Program-made: the position numbers and the translations under genes
The notes under the pieces: model-generated
Seen by the model: the letters and a program-made list of their open reading frames with translations, nothing else
What the model was told of the DNA's origin: nothing
Databases searched by the model: none
In this document: positions 8,210-17,430 of the stretch, one piece after another
Layout of the letters: each line of letters starts with the position of its first letter
How positions within the stretch are numbered: the first letter of the stretch is position 1
Source: Chloroflexota bacterium
Lineage (GTDB): Bacteria > Chloroflexota > UBA6077 > CF-72
Assembly (NCBI GenBank): GCA_019239775.1
Contig: JAFAZN010000144.1
Location: forward strand, 1 to 50,819
Length of the DNA stretch: 50,819 bases
Reading direction: 5' to 3'

Positions 8210-10003
8210 GTGAGCGTTGAACTGCGGCCGCAGCGTGCAGACGTTGTCGCCGCGCGGCCGCTGGCTCCGGATTCACCGGCGCGCGCTCGCGTTCGGCAGC
8301 GCGGCTTGCCGCTGGTGGACCTGGTCGTCATTCTGGGATTGATCGGGCTCACGTACAGCCTGGCGCAGGCAGCATCGCTGTGGTCGGCTCCACTTGCGAC
8401 GCACGTCGAGATTGACCTGGACGCCGCGGCGCTGCCAGGCTACGCGCTCGCCTCCATCGTGCGTATGGCTGCGGCGTATGTGCTGTCGCTTGCATTCAGC
8501 CTCGTGTACGGCCGCCTCACGGCATCCGGGCGTTGGGCCGAGCGGCTGTTGCTACCGCTCCTGGACATCCTCCAGAGCATTCCGATCCTGTCATTCATGC
8601 CAGGTGTAGTTCTGGCATTGGTGGCATTGTTTCCGCGCAGCAATACCGGGCTGGAGTTATCCGCGATCATCCTGATATTCACCAGTCAGGCCTGGAATCT
8701 CGCGTTCAGTTTTTACCAGTCGCTGCGCACCATTCCCGCCGACTTGGGCGAAGCCGCCACTATCGCTCGACTGAATGGATGGCGCCGGTTCACAAGGCTC
8801 GAGCTACCCTTCGCCACAATTGGTCTGGTGTGGAACTCGATGATGAGTTGGGCAGGTGGGTGGTTCTTCCTGATCGCTTCAGAACAATTCACACTCGGCG
8901 ACAAAGACTTCCGTCTTCGCGGTCTCGGCAGTTACCTCAAGGCGGCCGCCGACGCTGGTAATGTCGGAGCGCTGTTGCTCGGGCTGGCAACGCTGATCGC
9001 GATCATTGTTATGCTCGATCAGTTGCTGTGGCGGCCGCTGGTCGCCTGGTCCGAAAAGTTTCGGTTCGAGCAGACGGAGTCCGGTGAGGTGGCGACATCG
9101 CCGGTGCTGACTGCTTTGCGCCGCTCCCGCGTCATTGAATGGCTGCAGGAGCGCGCCTGGCCGGCGATCGGAAGCGGACTGGATTCAGTCGCGCGCCCAC
9201 TACAACGGCAACGTGGAGAACGATTGACTGCCGAAGGTGGCACGTCCGGAAACCAAGTCGGCGCGATTGGCCGCATCATACTGGTGATCGTGTTCGGGCT
9301 GGCGGCGCTGTGGGGAGTCACCTCGCTTGCGCACCTCCTGGGTGACCTCAACACCGACGACTGGCTCGCGCTCGGCCCGGCGGCCGGTGCCACGTTCGTT
9401 CGGACGGCGGCAGCGCTGCTGATCGGCATGCTCTGGACCGTACCGCTAGGCGTCGCCATCGGGCTCAATCCGCGTCTGGCTCGGCGTGCCCAGCCGCTTG
9501 TCCAGATGGCGGCTTCGGTCCCCGCGACGGCACTGTTTCCGGTGTTGTTACTGCTCGTGCTGGGCTTACCGGGTGGACTCAACATCGCCGCGGTGGCGCT
9601 TATGCTGCTCGGCACGCAGTGGTACATCCTGTTCAACGTCATTGCCGGCGCCCAGGCGATCCCGTCCGACCTGCGCGAGGCAGCAACCATCTACCGGCTG
9701 TCAGGTTGGAGGCGTTGGCGATCTCTCATTCTGCCGGCTATTTTCCCTTATCTCCTCACTGGCCTGATTACGGCGACCGGTGGCGCGTGGAACGCAAGTA
9801 TCGTCTCGGAGTACGTCACTTTCGGTGGCGACACGTACCAGACGACCGGCCTTGGAGCATTGATTGCAGATGCTGCGAACAACGCGGAATACGCCAGACT
9901 TGCCGCCGGCACACTGGTCATGTCGGCGCTGGTGGTGCTGATTAACCGGTTGCTCTGGAGACGACTGTACAACTCGGCCGAACGGCGTTATCGGCTCGAC
10001 TGA
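8210..10003 (+). CDS. Double-length ABC transporter permease (NitT/TauT type)
   Basis: 597 residues made of two tandem BPD_transp_1 permease domains. Each has its own EAA loop facing the ATPase: DLGEAATIARLNGWRRF (near residue 180) and DLREAATIYRLSGWRRW (near residue 490). About twelve membrane helices are visible, so one polypeptide can replace a permease dimer. The family (COG0600) normally imports nitrate, taurine, sulfonates or similar anions. The GTG start at 8210 has GAGGA 6 nt upstream. It lies 23 bp before the ATPase gene. No substrate-binding protein gene is adjacent, which is usual for this two-gene subtype and leaves direction and substrate open. Expression is probably controlled by the terminator-containing leader. 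Confidence 0.9.
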   Translation: MSVELRPQRADVVAARPLAPDSPARARVRQRGLPLVDLVVILGLIGLTYSLAQAASLWSAPLATHVEIDLDAAALPGYALASIVRMAAAYVLSLAFSLVYGRLTASGRWAERLLLPLLDILQSIPILSFMPGVVLALVALFPRSNTGLELSAIILIFTSQAWNLAFSFYQSLRTIPADLGEAATIARLNGWRRFTRLELPFATIGLVWNSMMSWAGGWFFLIASEQFTLGDKDFRLRGLGSYLKAAADAGNVGALLLGLATLIAIIVMLDQLLWRPLVAWSEKFRFEQTESGEVATSPVLTALRRSRVIEWLQERAWPAIGSGLDSVARPLQRQRGERLTAEGGTSGNQVGAIGRIILVIVFGLAALWGVTSLAHLLGDLNTDDWLALGPAAGATFVRTAAALLIGMLWTVPLGVAIGLNPRLARRAQPLVQMAASVPATALFPVLLLLVLGLPGGLNIAAVALMLLGTQWYILFNVIAGAQAIPSDLREAATIYRLSGWRRWRSLILPAIFPYLLTGLITATGGAWNASIVSEYVTFGGDTYQTTGLGALIADAANNAEYARLAAGTLVMSALVVLINRLLWRRLYNSAERRYRLD

Positions 10004-10026
10004 TCGAATGTGAAAGGGAGCGCACG

Positions 10027-11382
10027 GTGAACACCAATTCGACTTCCACGTCCGTGACTGCCGGTCAGGATGTGATCCTCGCCGCACGCGATGTCACCAA
10101 GTATTACGAAGGCAAGGATCAGCGGATTCTTGTGCTGGACTCAATCAGCCTCGAGCTACACTCGGGCGAGTTTGTCGCGTTGCTCGGTCCCTCCGGGTCG
10201 GGTAAGTCCACCCTGCTGCGGACGCTGGCAGGTCTGGTGCGGCCTTCCAGTGGCGATGTATTTGTGCACGGCCAGTCTTTAGATGGACCGAACGCACAGG
10301 TTGCCATCGTCTTTCAGAGCTTCGCCCTGTACCCCTGGCTAACGGTCCTGGACAACGTGGAGCTGGGACTGCTGGCAAAGGAATTGCCACGGCAAGAGCG
10401 ACGCCGTCGTGCGCTGGCGGCCATCGATTTGATCGGCCTGGACGGTTTCGAGGACGCGTATCCGAAGGAACTATCCGGAGGCATGAAACAACGCGTCGGC
10501 TTCGCGCGTGCCCTGGTAGTGGAGCCGGAGGCGCTGTTCATGGACGAACCGTTCTCTGCGCTCGACGTCCTCACCGCGCAAAACCTGCGCGAACAACTGC
10601 TGGACCTCTGGACAGAGCAGTCGATGCCCACGCGCGCCATCCTGATGGTCACCCACAATATCGACGAGGCGGTGAGCCTTGCCGACCGGCTGGTGGTCCT
10701 CGCGGCTGACCCGGGCCGCATTCGCGCCGACATCCCCGGATTACCAATCGACCTTCGACGTCGCAAGGGTGCCGAACACACGGAGCTGGTGGATGCGCTC
10801 TATCGGCTGATGACCAGTCCGCAGGCTCGCGTGGAGGACATCCTCCCCACGGCGCAGCCAGGCCGTGCGCCCGCCATCCAGCGGCCCTACCAGGTGCTGC
10901 CCCACGTCGCGATTGGTGACCTGACCGGACTCGTTGGACATCTGGCTCAGGCCGGTGGGCGGCAAGACCTGTACGTCCTCGCCCGAAACCTGCAGCTCGA
11001 GCTGGATGATCTGCTGCCACTCGTAGAAGGGGTTGCAATCCTAGGTCTTGCGGTTGCCGAGGAAGGCGACGCGGTGTTGACGGATTTTGGACGTCGCTTC
11101 GCGGACGCCGACGTGCTCGAAGAAAAAGAGTTGTTCCGCGAGCAGGCGCTGGACAATGTCGAACTGATCCATCAAATCTTTGGAAAACTGCAGGTAAGTC
11201 CGGATCACAGCTTCCATGAAGACGACTTGCTCGAACAGCTCCAGGAGAATTTCAGCGATGCGGAGGCTCGACGCCAACTGGACACCGCGATCGATTGGGG
11301 TCGCTACGCCGAGCTTTTTGCGTACGACGATGATGCTGGCACGCTGTACTTCGAAACGGAGGACGTATCACACGACCCGTAG
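10027..11382 (+). CDS. ABC transporter ATPase with C-terminal AAA-associated domain
   Basis: 451 residues, much longer than a plain TauB/NrtC ATPase. The nucleotide-binding domain (about 1-270) is complete: Walker [11 protein letters not shown]-loop [11 protein letters not shown], signature LSGGMKQR, Walker [13 protein letters not shown] and switch His in MVTHNIDEA. Residues ~290-450 form the AAA-associated C-terminal domain (AAA_assoc_C, formerly COG4754-type): a winged-helix-like part around [19 protein letters not shown], then acidic helices. In this family it is presumed regulatory. The GTG start has AAGGGAG upstream. It forms a two-gene operon with the permease and should energise it at the inner membrane face. 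Confidence 0.9.
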   Translation: MNTNSTSTSVTAGQDVILAARDVTKYYEGKDQRILVLDSISLELHSGEFVALLGPSGSGKSTLLRTLAGLVRPSSGDVFVHGQSLDGPNAQVAIVFQSFALYPWLTVLDNVELGLLAKELPRQERRRRALAAIDLIGLDGFEDAYPKELSGGMKQRVGFARALVVEPEALFMDEPFSALDVLTAQNLREQLLDLWTEQSMPTRAILMVTHNIDEAVSLADRLVVLAADPGRIRADIPGLPIDLRRRKGAEHTELVDALYRLMTSPQARVEDILPTAQPGRAPAIQRPYQVLPHVAIGDLTGLVGHLAQAGGRQDLYVLARNLQLELDDLLPLVEGVAILGLAVAEEGDAVLTDFGRRFADADVLEEKELFREQALDNVELIHQIFGKLQVSPDHSFHEDDLLEQLQENFSDAEARRQLDTAIDWGRYAELFAYDDDAGTLYFETEDVSHDP

Positions 11383-11401
11383 TGGCATCTGGGACCTGGA
11401 G

Positions 11402-11590
11402 TTACTCCTCGTCGGGTGATTCGTCCAGCGCACGCGTGCGGCTACCCACGACCAGCCGCAGGAGCGCGTCAATTGGAAACGGCTTCGGCAGATAGGCCAG
11501 TGGGTGGAATTCTTCGAGCCGACTCTGGCTTACGCGTACGGCGGACACGACAATCGTCGGTACGTCCGTGCCGCCGCGCTTAAGCTCGCG
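11402..11590 (-). pseudogene. Remnant of a response-regulator receiver domain
   Basis: The minus-strand frame ending at 11402 reads like the C-terminal third of a receiver domain: VPTIVVSAVRVSQSR (beta-4 and the following loop), then YLPKPFPIDALLRLVV with the conserved Lys-Pro, then an acidic tail. The phosphorylation site and the first three strands are missing. Residues upstream of about 11590 look unrelated. It abuts a universal-stress-protein remnant on the other strand, so this is a decayed junction between two broken genes. Confidence 0.55.
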
Positions 11591-11591
11591 T

Positions 11592-11723
11592 CTGCAAAGT
11601 TCCGATGTGGCCAAAGCCCTCATCCAGGTCGCGCACGGGAAGAACCTGGGCAGCATCATCATTGGCCACTCACGCCATGGACACTTGCACGTCGTCGCCG
11701 AGGGCGAGAAGCGCGAGCACTGA
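11592..11723 (+). pseudogene. Remnant of a universal stress protein (UspA) domain
   Basis: The plus-strand frame encodes DVAKALIQVAHGKNLGSII followed by IGHSRHGHLHVVAEGEK and a stop at 11721-11723. The pattern (D..A.A.....A....(I/V)G.SRHG) is the C-terminal ATP-binding region of UspA proteins, with G-x2-H/R-G. Only about 40 residues remain of a usual ~140. No ribosome-binding site or proper start is present. Confidence 0.5.
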
Positions 11724-11777
11724 GGGTAACGCGCTTCTCCGCGAACGACGGCCTCCCTTGATGGACAGATAGATGGC

Positions 11778-13190
11778 TCAGGCGGCGGGCTTGATGTTCT
11801 GGTTCACGCGGAACAGGTTGTCCGGGTCGTATTTCTCTTTGATCGACGCCAGGCGTCCGTAGTTGGCTCCGTATGTTGCCTGGAGGCGGCCCTGTACTTC
11901 GTCATCCATCATGAAGTTGACGTACGCGCCTTCCAGGTTGAACGGGTGAACAGCCCGCCAGTATGCGCGGCCCCACGTTTTTAGCGCCTCCGCTCTGGTC
12001 GGATCCGGATCGATGCCCGCGATCACCATGGAGAATTTCGCGTCGCGAGTGTTCCACGCGGTTGCGTCGGCTGAAACGCGGTGCACGGCGCCGTCGATCG
12101 GGTAGAGGTGCATGAGCGAAAAATCGCTCGGAGCTTGTGCGGCGTTGGCAATGTGCGTTTCGATGGCTTCGTCGGGCAATGACTTGACGAAGTCGCCTTT
12201 CCAGTACCACTGCAGACCTTTCGGAAAAAACGGATCGAACAGCGCCTGCATTGCCGGGAACGCCATCTGACCCATCCAGTTGAAGATGGGCGGGGGCACT
12301 TGCTCGAGCAACTGGCTCATCAGCGGTGCACCTTGCTCGGCGGCCCCGTTGTAGCTGCCGATGATCGCGCATGCGCGCCGGCCCCAGTAGTCCCGCGGGA
12401 ATGGGTCCACTGGCGGGACCGTCTTGAGTCCGACAAAGATGCCCAGCTCTTCCGGGGCAGTTGGCAGGAAGTCGCGATACGCCCGCATGACGGCCGCGGC
12501 ATGCGTCGCCTCCCAAAAGATCGGCCCTGCGTACACCATGTCCACGGGGTGTGCCCGGAACAAAAAGCTCGTGACCACGCCAAAGTTGCCGCCACCACCG
12601 CGCAGCGCCCAAAACAGGTCCGGGTGCTCCGTCGCGCTGGTCGTGACGACGCTCCCATCTGCCAGTACGACATCCGCCTCCAGCAGGTTGTCGATCGTGA
12701 GCCCGTACTTGCGTGTGAGATAACCCGTTCCACCGCCCAGCGTGAGTCCGCCAACACCGGTGGTGGAGACAATGCCGAATGGCACAGCCAGCCCGAACGC
12801 GTGCGTTGCATGATCCACGTCACCGGATGTGCAGCCACCATCCACGCGCACCGTCCTCGCGGCTGGGTCAACACGAATGCTGCGCATCGCCGACAGGTCG
12901 ATGACCAGACCGTTGTCGCAGCTGCCGAGCCCCGGGCCGTTGTGGCCGCCGCCACGAATCGCCAGCAGCAGGTCGCGCTCGCGCGCGAAGCTGACCGCCG
13001 CCATCACGTCCGCGACATCCGCGCAGCGCGCAATCAACGCGGGCTTCTTGTCGATCATCGCGTTGTAGAGGCTGCGCGCCTCATCGTAATCCGCGTCGCC
13101 CTGCGCGATGACGCGTCCCCGCAGCGAGCTTCTCAGCTTCTCGGTGTCCGCGTCGCTGACGACACCAGGCCGGTCACTGGCAATTGCCAT
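11778..13190 (-). CDS. FAD-linked oxidoreductase of the berberine-bridge family
   Basis: 470 residues. The PCMH-type FAD domain shows the covalent-flavin motif LAIRGGGHNGPGLGSC (near residue 77), with the His expected to carry 8-alpha-histidyl FAD. The segment GIVSTTGVGGLTLGGGTGYL (around 136-155) has Val where bicovalent enzymes have the second flavin-linking Cys, so mono-covalent attachment is predicted. DLFWALRGGGGNFGVVTSF follows, and the BBE domain ends in KYDPDNLFRVNQNIKP. Relatives oxidise sugars, nicotine-type amines or alkaloids with O2. The frame is open to 13844, but the ATG at 13190 has GGAGGA upstream and the extension overlaps the divergent gene. It lies 100 bp from the LuxR/ATPase gene, which may control it. 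Confidence 0.92.
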   Translation of the reverse strand: MAIASDRPGVVSDADTEKLRSSLRGRVIAQGDADYDEARSLYNAMIDKKPALIARCADVADVMAAVSFARERDLLLAIRGGGHNGPGLGSCDNGLVIDLSAMRSIRVDPAARTVRVDGGCTSGDVDHATHAFGLAVPFGIVSTTGVGGLTLGGGTGYLTRKYGLTIDNLLEADVVLADGSVVTTSATEHPDLFWALRGGGGNFGVVTSFLFRAHPVDMVYAGPIFWEATHAAAVMRAYRDFLPTAPEELGIFVGLKTVPPVDPFPRDYWGRRACAIIGSYNGAAEQGAPLMSQLLEQVPPPIFNWMGQMAFPAMQALFDPFFPKGLQWYWKGDFVKSLPDEAIETHIANAAQAPSDFSLMHLYPIDGAVHRVSADATAWNTRDAKFSMVIAGIDPDPTRAEALKTWGRAYWRAVHPFNLEGAYVNFMMDDEVQGRLQATYGANYGRLASIKEKYDPDNLFRVNQNIKPAA

Positions 13191-13290
13191 CACTCCGTCC
13201 TCCTCGATGGGAAGTAAGAACACAGCCTCGCCGACGATGGCCAGACCAGCGACTACCGAACGGTAACAATTCGGAGTTGGTGCTCGGCGT

Positions 13291-15870
13291 ATGATCCGCC
13301 TTACGAGCAGCTTACCCGCACAGCCGACGCCGCTCATTGGTCGCTCACACGCCATCATGGCGCTCTGCGAGCTTGTCCTTGCTGATGCCGTTCGGCTCGT
13401 CACGATCACCGGCGCCGCGGGGATAGGCAAGACCCGGCTGGCGCTGGCCGCCGCGAACGACGTCGAGCCGAGTTTCACCGAAGGCGCGACGTTTGTGGAT
13501 TTATCGACCGTCACCGAGCCAGGCCAGGTGCTCGTCGCCATCGGGCGCGGCCTCGGACTACTCGATTTGACGCAGGCCACCGCGTTCGAGCGTGTGCGGC
13601 GGGTCGTTCGAACAGGCTCGCACCTGCTCGTGCTGGACAACTTCGAGCAGGTCCTGCCGGCCGCCACCGAGGTGGCGCGCCTGCTCGCAGAGACCGACCA
13701 GCTCAAGGTCCTGGTGACCAGTCGGACCACGTTGCGGATCCGCTGGGAGCACGTCTTCGAGGTATCGCCGCTCGAGCTGCCGGATGCGGTAACTCTGTTC
13801 CTCGAACGTGCAATCGCCGCCGGCGCCGATCCCGCCGAGTACAAAGACGATCCTGCGGTGGCGGACCTGTGCCTACGCCTCGACGGTCTCCCGCTGGCCG
13901 TCGAGCTCGCCGCGACCCAGGCGCGTAGTATGTCGCCGCGCGCGCAGCTGACCCGACTGGATCGACGCCTGGACCTTCTGGCATCGGGTGCTCGCGATCA
14001 GCCAGCTCGACAACGCACGCTCCGCGAAGCGATCGGGTGGAGTTACCGATTGCTCTCGGAGGACCTCCGGCGGCTATTCCGCCGACTCAGCGTTTTTGTC
14101 GGGAGCATCTCGTTGGATGCCGCCCGCGGAATTGCCGAACCGGGGGCCGACGAGTCGCGGGTGTTGGCCAACCTCATGGAGCTGGCTGATTTCAATCTGT
14201 TGCGCCACGAACGTGCTGACGGTGGCGAAATCTCTTTCGGCATGCTTGAAACCATTCGCGACTATGCTCGGGAGCAGCTCGCGGACTCAGGCGAGATGCA
14301 CGAGGTTCAGCTTGCCTATGCCATGTACTGGCGCGATCTTGCTGAGCGGGCAGCGGGCGAGCTGCATGGCTCGCGGCAAATCGAATGGCTGGACTGCCTC
14401 GAACGCGAGCGTTCAAACATCAACGCCGTGTTGACGTGGTGTTCCCAGACGGAACAGCTGGAGCTCGGACTGCGACTTGCCGCTGCCATGAGCTGGTTCT
14501 GGTACCTGCGCGGCGGCGACCGCTCCGAGGGGCGTGCGTGGTTGGAACGCTTCGCTCATCGCGCGGCTGGACTGAGCTCCGTATCCGCGCGGGAGGCGCG
14601 GGCCCGCGCCTTGATCGGCGCCGGAGTCATTGCGCAATACCAATTGGGTCGACCGGCGGCACTCTCCCTGCTGGAGTCGGCACTGGAGCTCGGCCGCGAG
14701 ATGGACCATCCAGGACTCGTCGCTGAGGCGCTCGGTCGACTCGCCCATCTGAACTTGTTTCGTGCCGAGCTGGAGCATGCCGACGAGCTCGCAACCGCCA
14801 GTTATGACGGGTGTCGCGCGTTGTCCGACACGTGGGGTATGGCATTCGCGTTGAGCATGCGTGGGTTCATCGCGCGTAGTCGTGACCATTCGGAAGATGC
14901 GGAGCAGTTTCTTCGGGAGAGCCTGGCTCTGTTTGGCGAATGTGGGGATCGCTGGGGCGTCGCGCACGTCATGCTTGGGCTGGGGCAGCTTGCACACGCC
15001 CATGGCAACGATGTTGCCGCGGCGGATTGCTGGCAAGAGCGTTTGCGTTTGTCGCGTGAGATCGACAACCAGACCGCGGTCGCGCACACCCTGGATCTAC
15101 TGGCAACCCTCGCCCGCGACAACAACGACTATGCACGCTCCGCCGAACTCTTCCGTGAAGCACTGTCGATCAAACGGCGAATTGGCGACCGTCAGGCTCT
15201 TGCCTGGGCGCTTCAGGGAGTTGGCGAGCTCGCCCTGGTCCGCAACGAGCTTCGGGAAGCAGCGACTTCATTCGAGGAAGCCTTACGCCTCCGACGGGAG
15301 ACCGACGACCGAGCCGGACTGGTTGTCTCGTTGCTTGCTTTTGCAAGGCTGAGTGCACGACTCGGGCGGGCGCGTCGGGCGATTCGCCTGGCCGGGGTCG
15401 CGATCGCACTCCACCACGACATCGGTCCGTCACTTGCGGTGCAACATTACAGCCAGCAAATGCTGCCTGCCACCGTGCCGGCATTATCGGAAGAGATCCA
15501 ACGTGCCGAGCGGCGCCTGGGTCCAAAGCAACGAGATGCCGCATGGAAGGAAGGTGCGGCGCTGCCGCTGGAGCAGGCCATCCAAGAGGCACTGGACCTT
15601 GCCGCGGAACTCGCCCGTGCGGGCACCACCGCGACGCGGTCATCCACAACGCTGACTCCGCGCGAGCAGGAAATTGCCGGGTTGCTGGCCCGCGGCTGCA
15701 GCAACCGCGAGATCGCCGCGGCATTGGTCATTACGGAAGGCTCGGCGCACGTCCAGGTGGTCAGGTTACTCAGCAAGTTGGGTGTGCACTCCCGCGCGCA
15801 AGCGGCGGTGTGGGCGGCCGGTCAGGCTGAACTGGACCTGTCGAAGCGCGCGTCAGGTACTCCGAGCTGA
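13291..15870 (+). CDS. LuxR-family regulator with NB-ARC-like ATPase and TPR body
   Basis: 859 residues. The N-terminal ATPase module has a P-loop GAAGIGKTRLAL (41-52), a Walker B-like LLVLDNFEQVL (near 111), the sensor LVTSRTTLRI and the GLPLAVELAA helix typical of AfsR/NB-ARC-like STAND ATPases. Residues ~340-740 are helical TPR-like repeats. The end is a LuxR HTH: LTPREQEIAGLLARGCSN through HVQVVRLLSKLGVHSRAQA. STAND regulators of this kind change oligomeric state on ligand and ATP binding. The effector is unknown. Divergence from the FAD oxidoreductase across ~100 bp suggests local regulation. The ATG at 13291 was chosen because the PLIGR segment preceding the P-loop follows it closely. 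Confidence 0.9.
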   Translation: MIRLTSSLPAQPTPLIGRSHAIMALCELVLADAVRLVTITGAAGIGKTRLALAAANDVEPSFTEGATFVDLSTVTEPGQVLVAIGRGLGLLDLTQATAFERVRRVVRTGSHLLVLDNFEQVLPAATEVARLLAETDQLKVLVTSRTTLRIRWEHVFEVSPLELPDAVTLFLERAIAAGADPAEYKDDPAVADLCLRLDGLPLAVELAATQARSMSPRAQLTRLDRRLDLLASGARDQPARQRTLREAIGWSYRLLSEDLRRLFRRLSVFVGSISLDAARGIAEPGADESRVLANLMELADFNLLRHERADGGEISFGMLETIRDYAREQLADSGEMHEVQLAYAMYWRDLAERAAGELHGSRQIEWLDCLERERSNINAVLTWCSQTEQLELGLRLAAAMSWFWYLRGGDRSEGRAWLERFAHRAAGLSSVSAREARARALIGAGVIAQYQLGRPAALSLLESALELGREMDHPGLVAEALGRLAHLNLFRAELEHADELATASYDGCRALSDTWGMAFALSMRGFIARSRDHSEDAEQFLRESLALFGECGDRWGVAHVMLGLGQLAHAHGNDVAAADCWQERLRLSREIDNQTAVAHTLDLLATLARDNNDYARSAELFREALSIKRRIGDRQALAWALQGVGELALVRNELREAATSFEEALRLRRETDDRAGLVVSLLAFARLSARLGRARRAIRLAGVAIALHHDIGPSLAVQHYSQQMLPATVPALSEEIQRAERRLGPKQRDAAWKEGAALPLEQAIQEALDLAAELARAGTTATRSSTTLTPREQEIAGLLARGCSNREIAAALVITEGSAHVQVVRLLSKLGVHSRAQAAVWAAGQAELDLSKRASGTPS

Positions 15871-16034
15871 CCTCGGCTCCGCTCGTCTCTGGCGATAACC
15901 CAGGCGAACGCGACGCCCACGATTGCCAGGCCTACCAGCGGCGCACTGGCCAGCCGCTGCATCGCCTGGCGGGACTCGGGGTAGGTGCCCTGCGTGGCGA
16001 AGGTCTCGACACCCGGCGGGACGAACGGCGGCAT
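15822..16034 (-). CDS. Possible small single-span membrane protein
   Basis: A 70-residue frame with one hydrophobic helix (APLVGLAIVGVAFAWVIARD, near 31-50) preceded by a polar N-terminus and followed by a charged tail. The ATG has GGAAGG about 8 nt upstream. Its 3' end overlaps the convergent LuxR gene by 49 bp, which counts against it. I recognise no family. Confidence 0.38.
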   Translation of the reverse strand: MPPFVPPGVETFATQGTYPESRQAMQRLASAPLVGLAIVGVAFAWVIARDERSRGQLGVPDARFDRSSSA

Positions 16035-16168
16035 GTCTCGGCCTTCCGCGGACGCAGCGTACTTGCTGCGTGGCCGCCGTGCCGCAGACTGGTGCGCTCG
16101 ACTCCGACGCAGCGCACGACCGGTGGATGGCGAGTAAATAACGTCTCATTAAGCGAAACTGTTCTCCA

Positions 16169-16609
16169 ATGGCCGACCCTGAAACGATCTACAACTGGCG
16201 ACGCCTCGACGATCGGGTAACGACCTCAGGCCAGCCGACCGAAGCCCAACTGGCCGAGATCCATAGTCTAGGTGTCCGCTACGTCGTCAACCTGGGGCTC
16301 CACACGCATGAGAAAGCATTGCCCGATGAGGCGGCGAGCGTCAGTCGTCTCGGTATGACGTATATCCACATTCCCGTGGACTTCCAGAATCCGACCGACC
16401 AGGATTTCGAGCAGTTCTGCTCTGCTATGGCGCGTGTGAAGGATGTTCCGGTCCACGTCCACTGCATCGCGAACTACCGAGTAGCGGCGTTTTTCTATCG
16501 ATACCGGCGCGATGTGCTCGGCATGGACGAAACGCGGGCTCGCGCAGATATGGAAGCAATTTGGCACCCGGAGGGGGTCTGGGCCGCGTTCCTGCGGCGC
16601 AAGGGGTGA
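16169..16609 (+). CDS. PTP-like phosphatase-fold protein with atypical CX4R loop
   Basis: 146 residues resembling the DUF442/dual-specificity-phosphatase-like family. Markers are the N-terminal TSGQPTEAQLAEIHSLGVRY, a strand-loop VVNLGLH, MTYIHIPVDF as the expected general-acid region, and PVHVHCIANYRVAAF at the active-site position. Canonical PTP loops are HCX5R; here Cys and Arg are separated by four residues (C-I-A-N-Y-R). The shortened loop makes classical phosphatase chemistry doubtful. Close relatives with this kind of loop are annotated as protein tyrosine phosphatase family proteins, so the loop is likely a subfamily trait and not a sequencing error. It stands alone, with no close neighbour on its strand. 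Confidence 0.75.
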   Translation: MADPETIYNWRRLDDRVTTSGQPTEAQLAEIHSLGVRYVVNLGLHTHEKALPDEAASVSRLGMTYIHIPVDFQNPTDQDFEQFCSAMARVKDVPVHVHCIANYRVAAFFYRYRRDVLGMDETRARADMEAIWHPEGVWAAFLRRKG

Positions 16610-17085
16610 GTGATCCTGCGTGGCGCCAACCTGACGGCGCACACGGAGCCCGCCGTAAACGGTGCGGTGCAGCGCTTCGCACGACTTGACATCGGAAAAC
16701 TCGTCGCTCCGCGTCACACCGCAGGCATACCCAGGAAACGAGACTTAACCAAAGCTTTACCTCCGCGGCAGTCGAATCTGGGGCATACTGGGTCCCGACC
16801 ACTTTTCGTCTTGCGCTGGGAATTTGAATGGAGGAGGCACTTTGCGGTATTTGGCGTCGGTTGCCAACGGATCGCCCCTGGCTTGTATTGCGCTGACGCC
16901 TACCGCACTGGAACCTAGATAGCCCACATCTGCGCAGCCTCCAACTACTAACTAATTTTTCACAACGGACGACGCACGCTCACGTTCTCCGTGGCTGCAC
17001 GTGGATCAGCTGTTGGCACCGGCCCACGCCCAGCAAGTGCACGCCGCGACGTCGCACCGATCACAACAACAAGTGAGGTAAGCAA
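16610..17085 (+). other. Intergenic stretch, one doubtful 26-codon frame
   Basis: There is no convincing gene between the PTP-like gene and the secreted protein. The only item of note is a TTG-started frame at 16842-16922 (26 codons, hydrophobic, one Cys) with GGAGGAGG about 5 nt upstream. It lies where a long 5' leader of the next gene would be. I would not call it without expression data. Confidence 0.3.
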
Positions 17086-17430
17086 GTGTTTGGAATGCAC
17101 ATCAGGCGCATGGCCGCGTCAGTCAGTCTCGCAGCAAGTCTGGGGATAATCGCGTTTGTTCCGCAGGCGAGCGCCTCCGCGGAATACACTATTCCCTTCT
17201 ATCCCGGCGAGCACCTGCTGGTCATGTACGACGACTCACCGCTACGTACATGCGGCAGCGAATCGTGCCCGGTGATTCTGGACATGCCGAAGAGCAAAGG
17301 CAACTATCCGGGTGGCGGTTGGGTGACCTCCGTGATCGCGCAGATGCCCACCAATGCGTTCTGCGAGATCAACTATCGCGGCATTGTCGGCTGGACCGGC
17401 TGCTGGCGACTTTATGGGATCCCAGGCTAG
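17086..17430 (+). CDS. Small secreted four-cysteine protein
   Basis: 114 residues with a clear signal peptide (MAASVSLAASLGIIAFVPQ, cleavage after ASASA). The mature ~80 residues contain four Cys (TCGSESCPVI, AFCEINYRG, WTGCWRLYG), suggesting two disulfides. The alternation of strands ending in WTGCWRLYGIPG recalls bacterial SH3-like domains, but the match is loose. GTG at 17086 is preferred to the ATG at 17095 because GAGG lies 7 nt upstream of it. Its stop overlaps the stop of the convergent YndJ-like gene by 3-4 bp. Function unknown. Confidence 0.72.
   Translation: MFGMHIRRMAASVSLAASLGIIAFVPQASASAEYTIPFYPGEHLLVMYDDSPLRTCGSESCPVILDMPKSKGNYPGGGWVTSVIAQMPTNAFCEINYRGIVGWTGCWRLYGIPG

Noticed and set aside
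12300-13217. 305-residue plus-strand frame
   Set aside because: Antisense to the FAD oxidoreductase. It has no start signal or recognisable domain.
13191-13844. N-terminal extension of the FAD oxidoreductase frame (218 extra residues)
   Set aside because: It overlaps the divergent LuxR/ATPase gene, has Ser/Arg-rich non-native composition, and the ATG at 13190 has a strong GGAGGA site.
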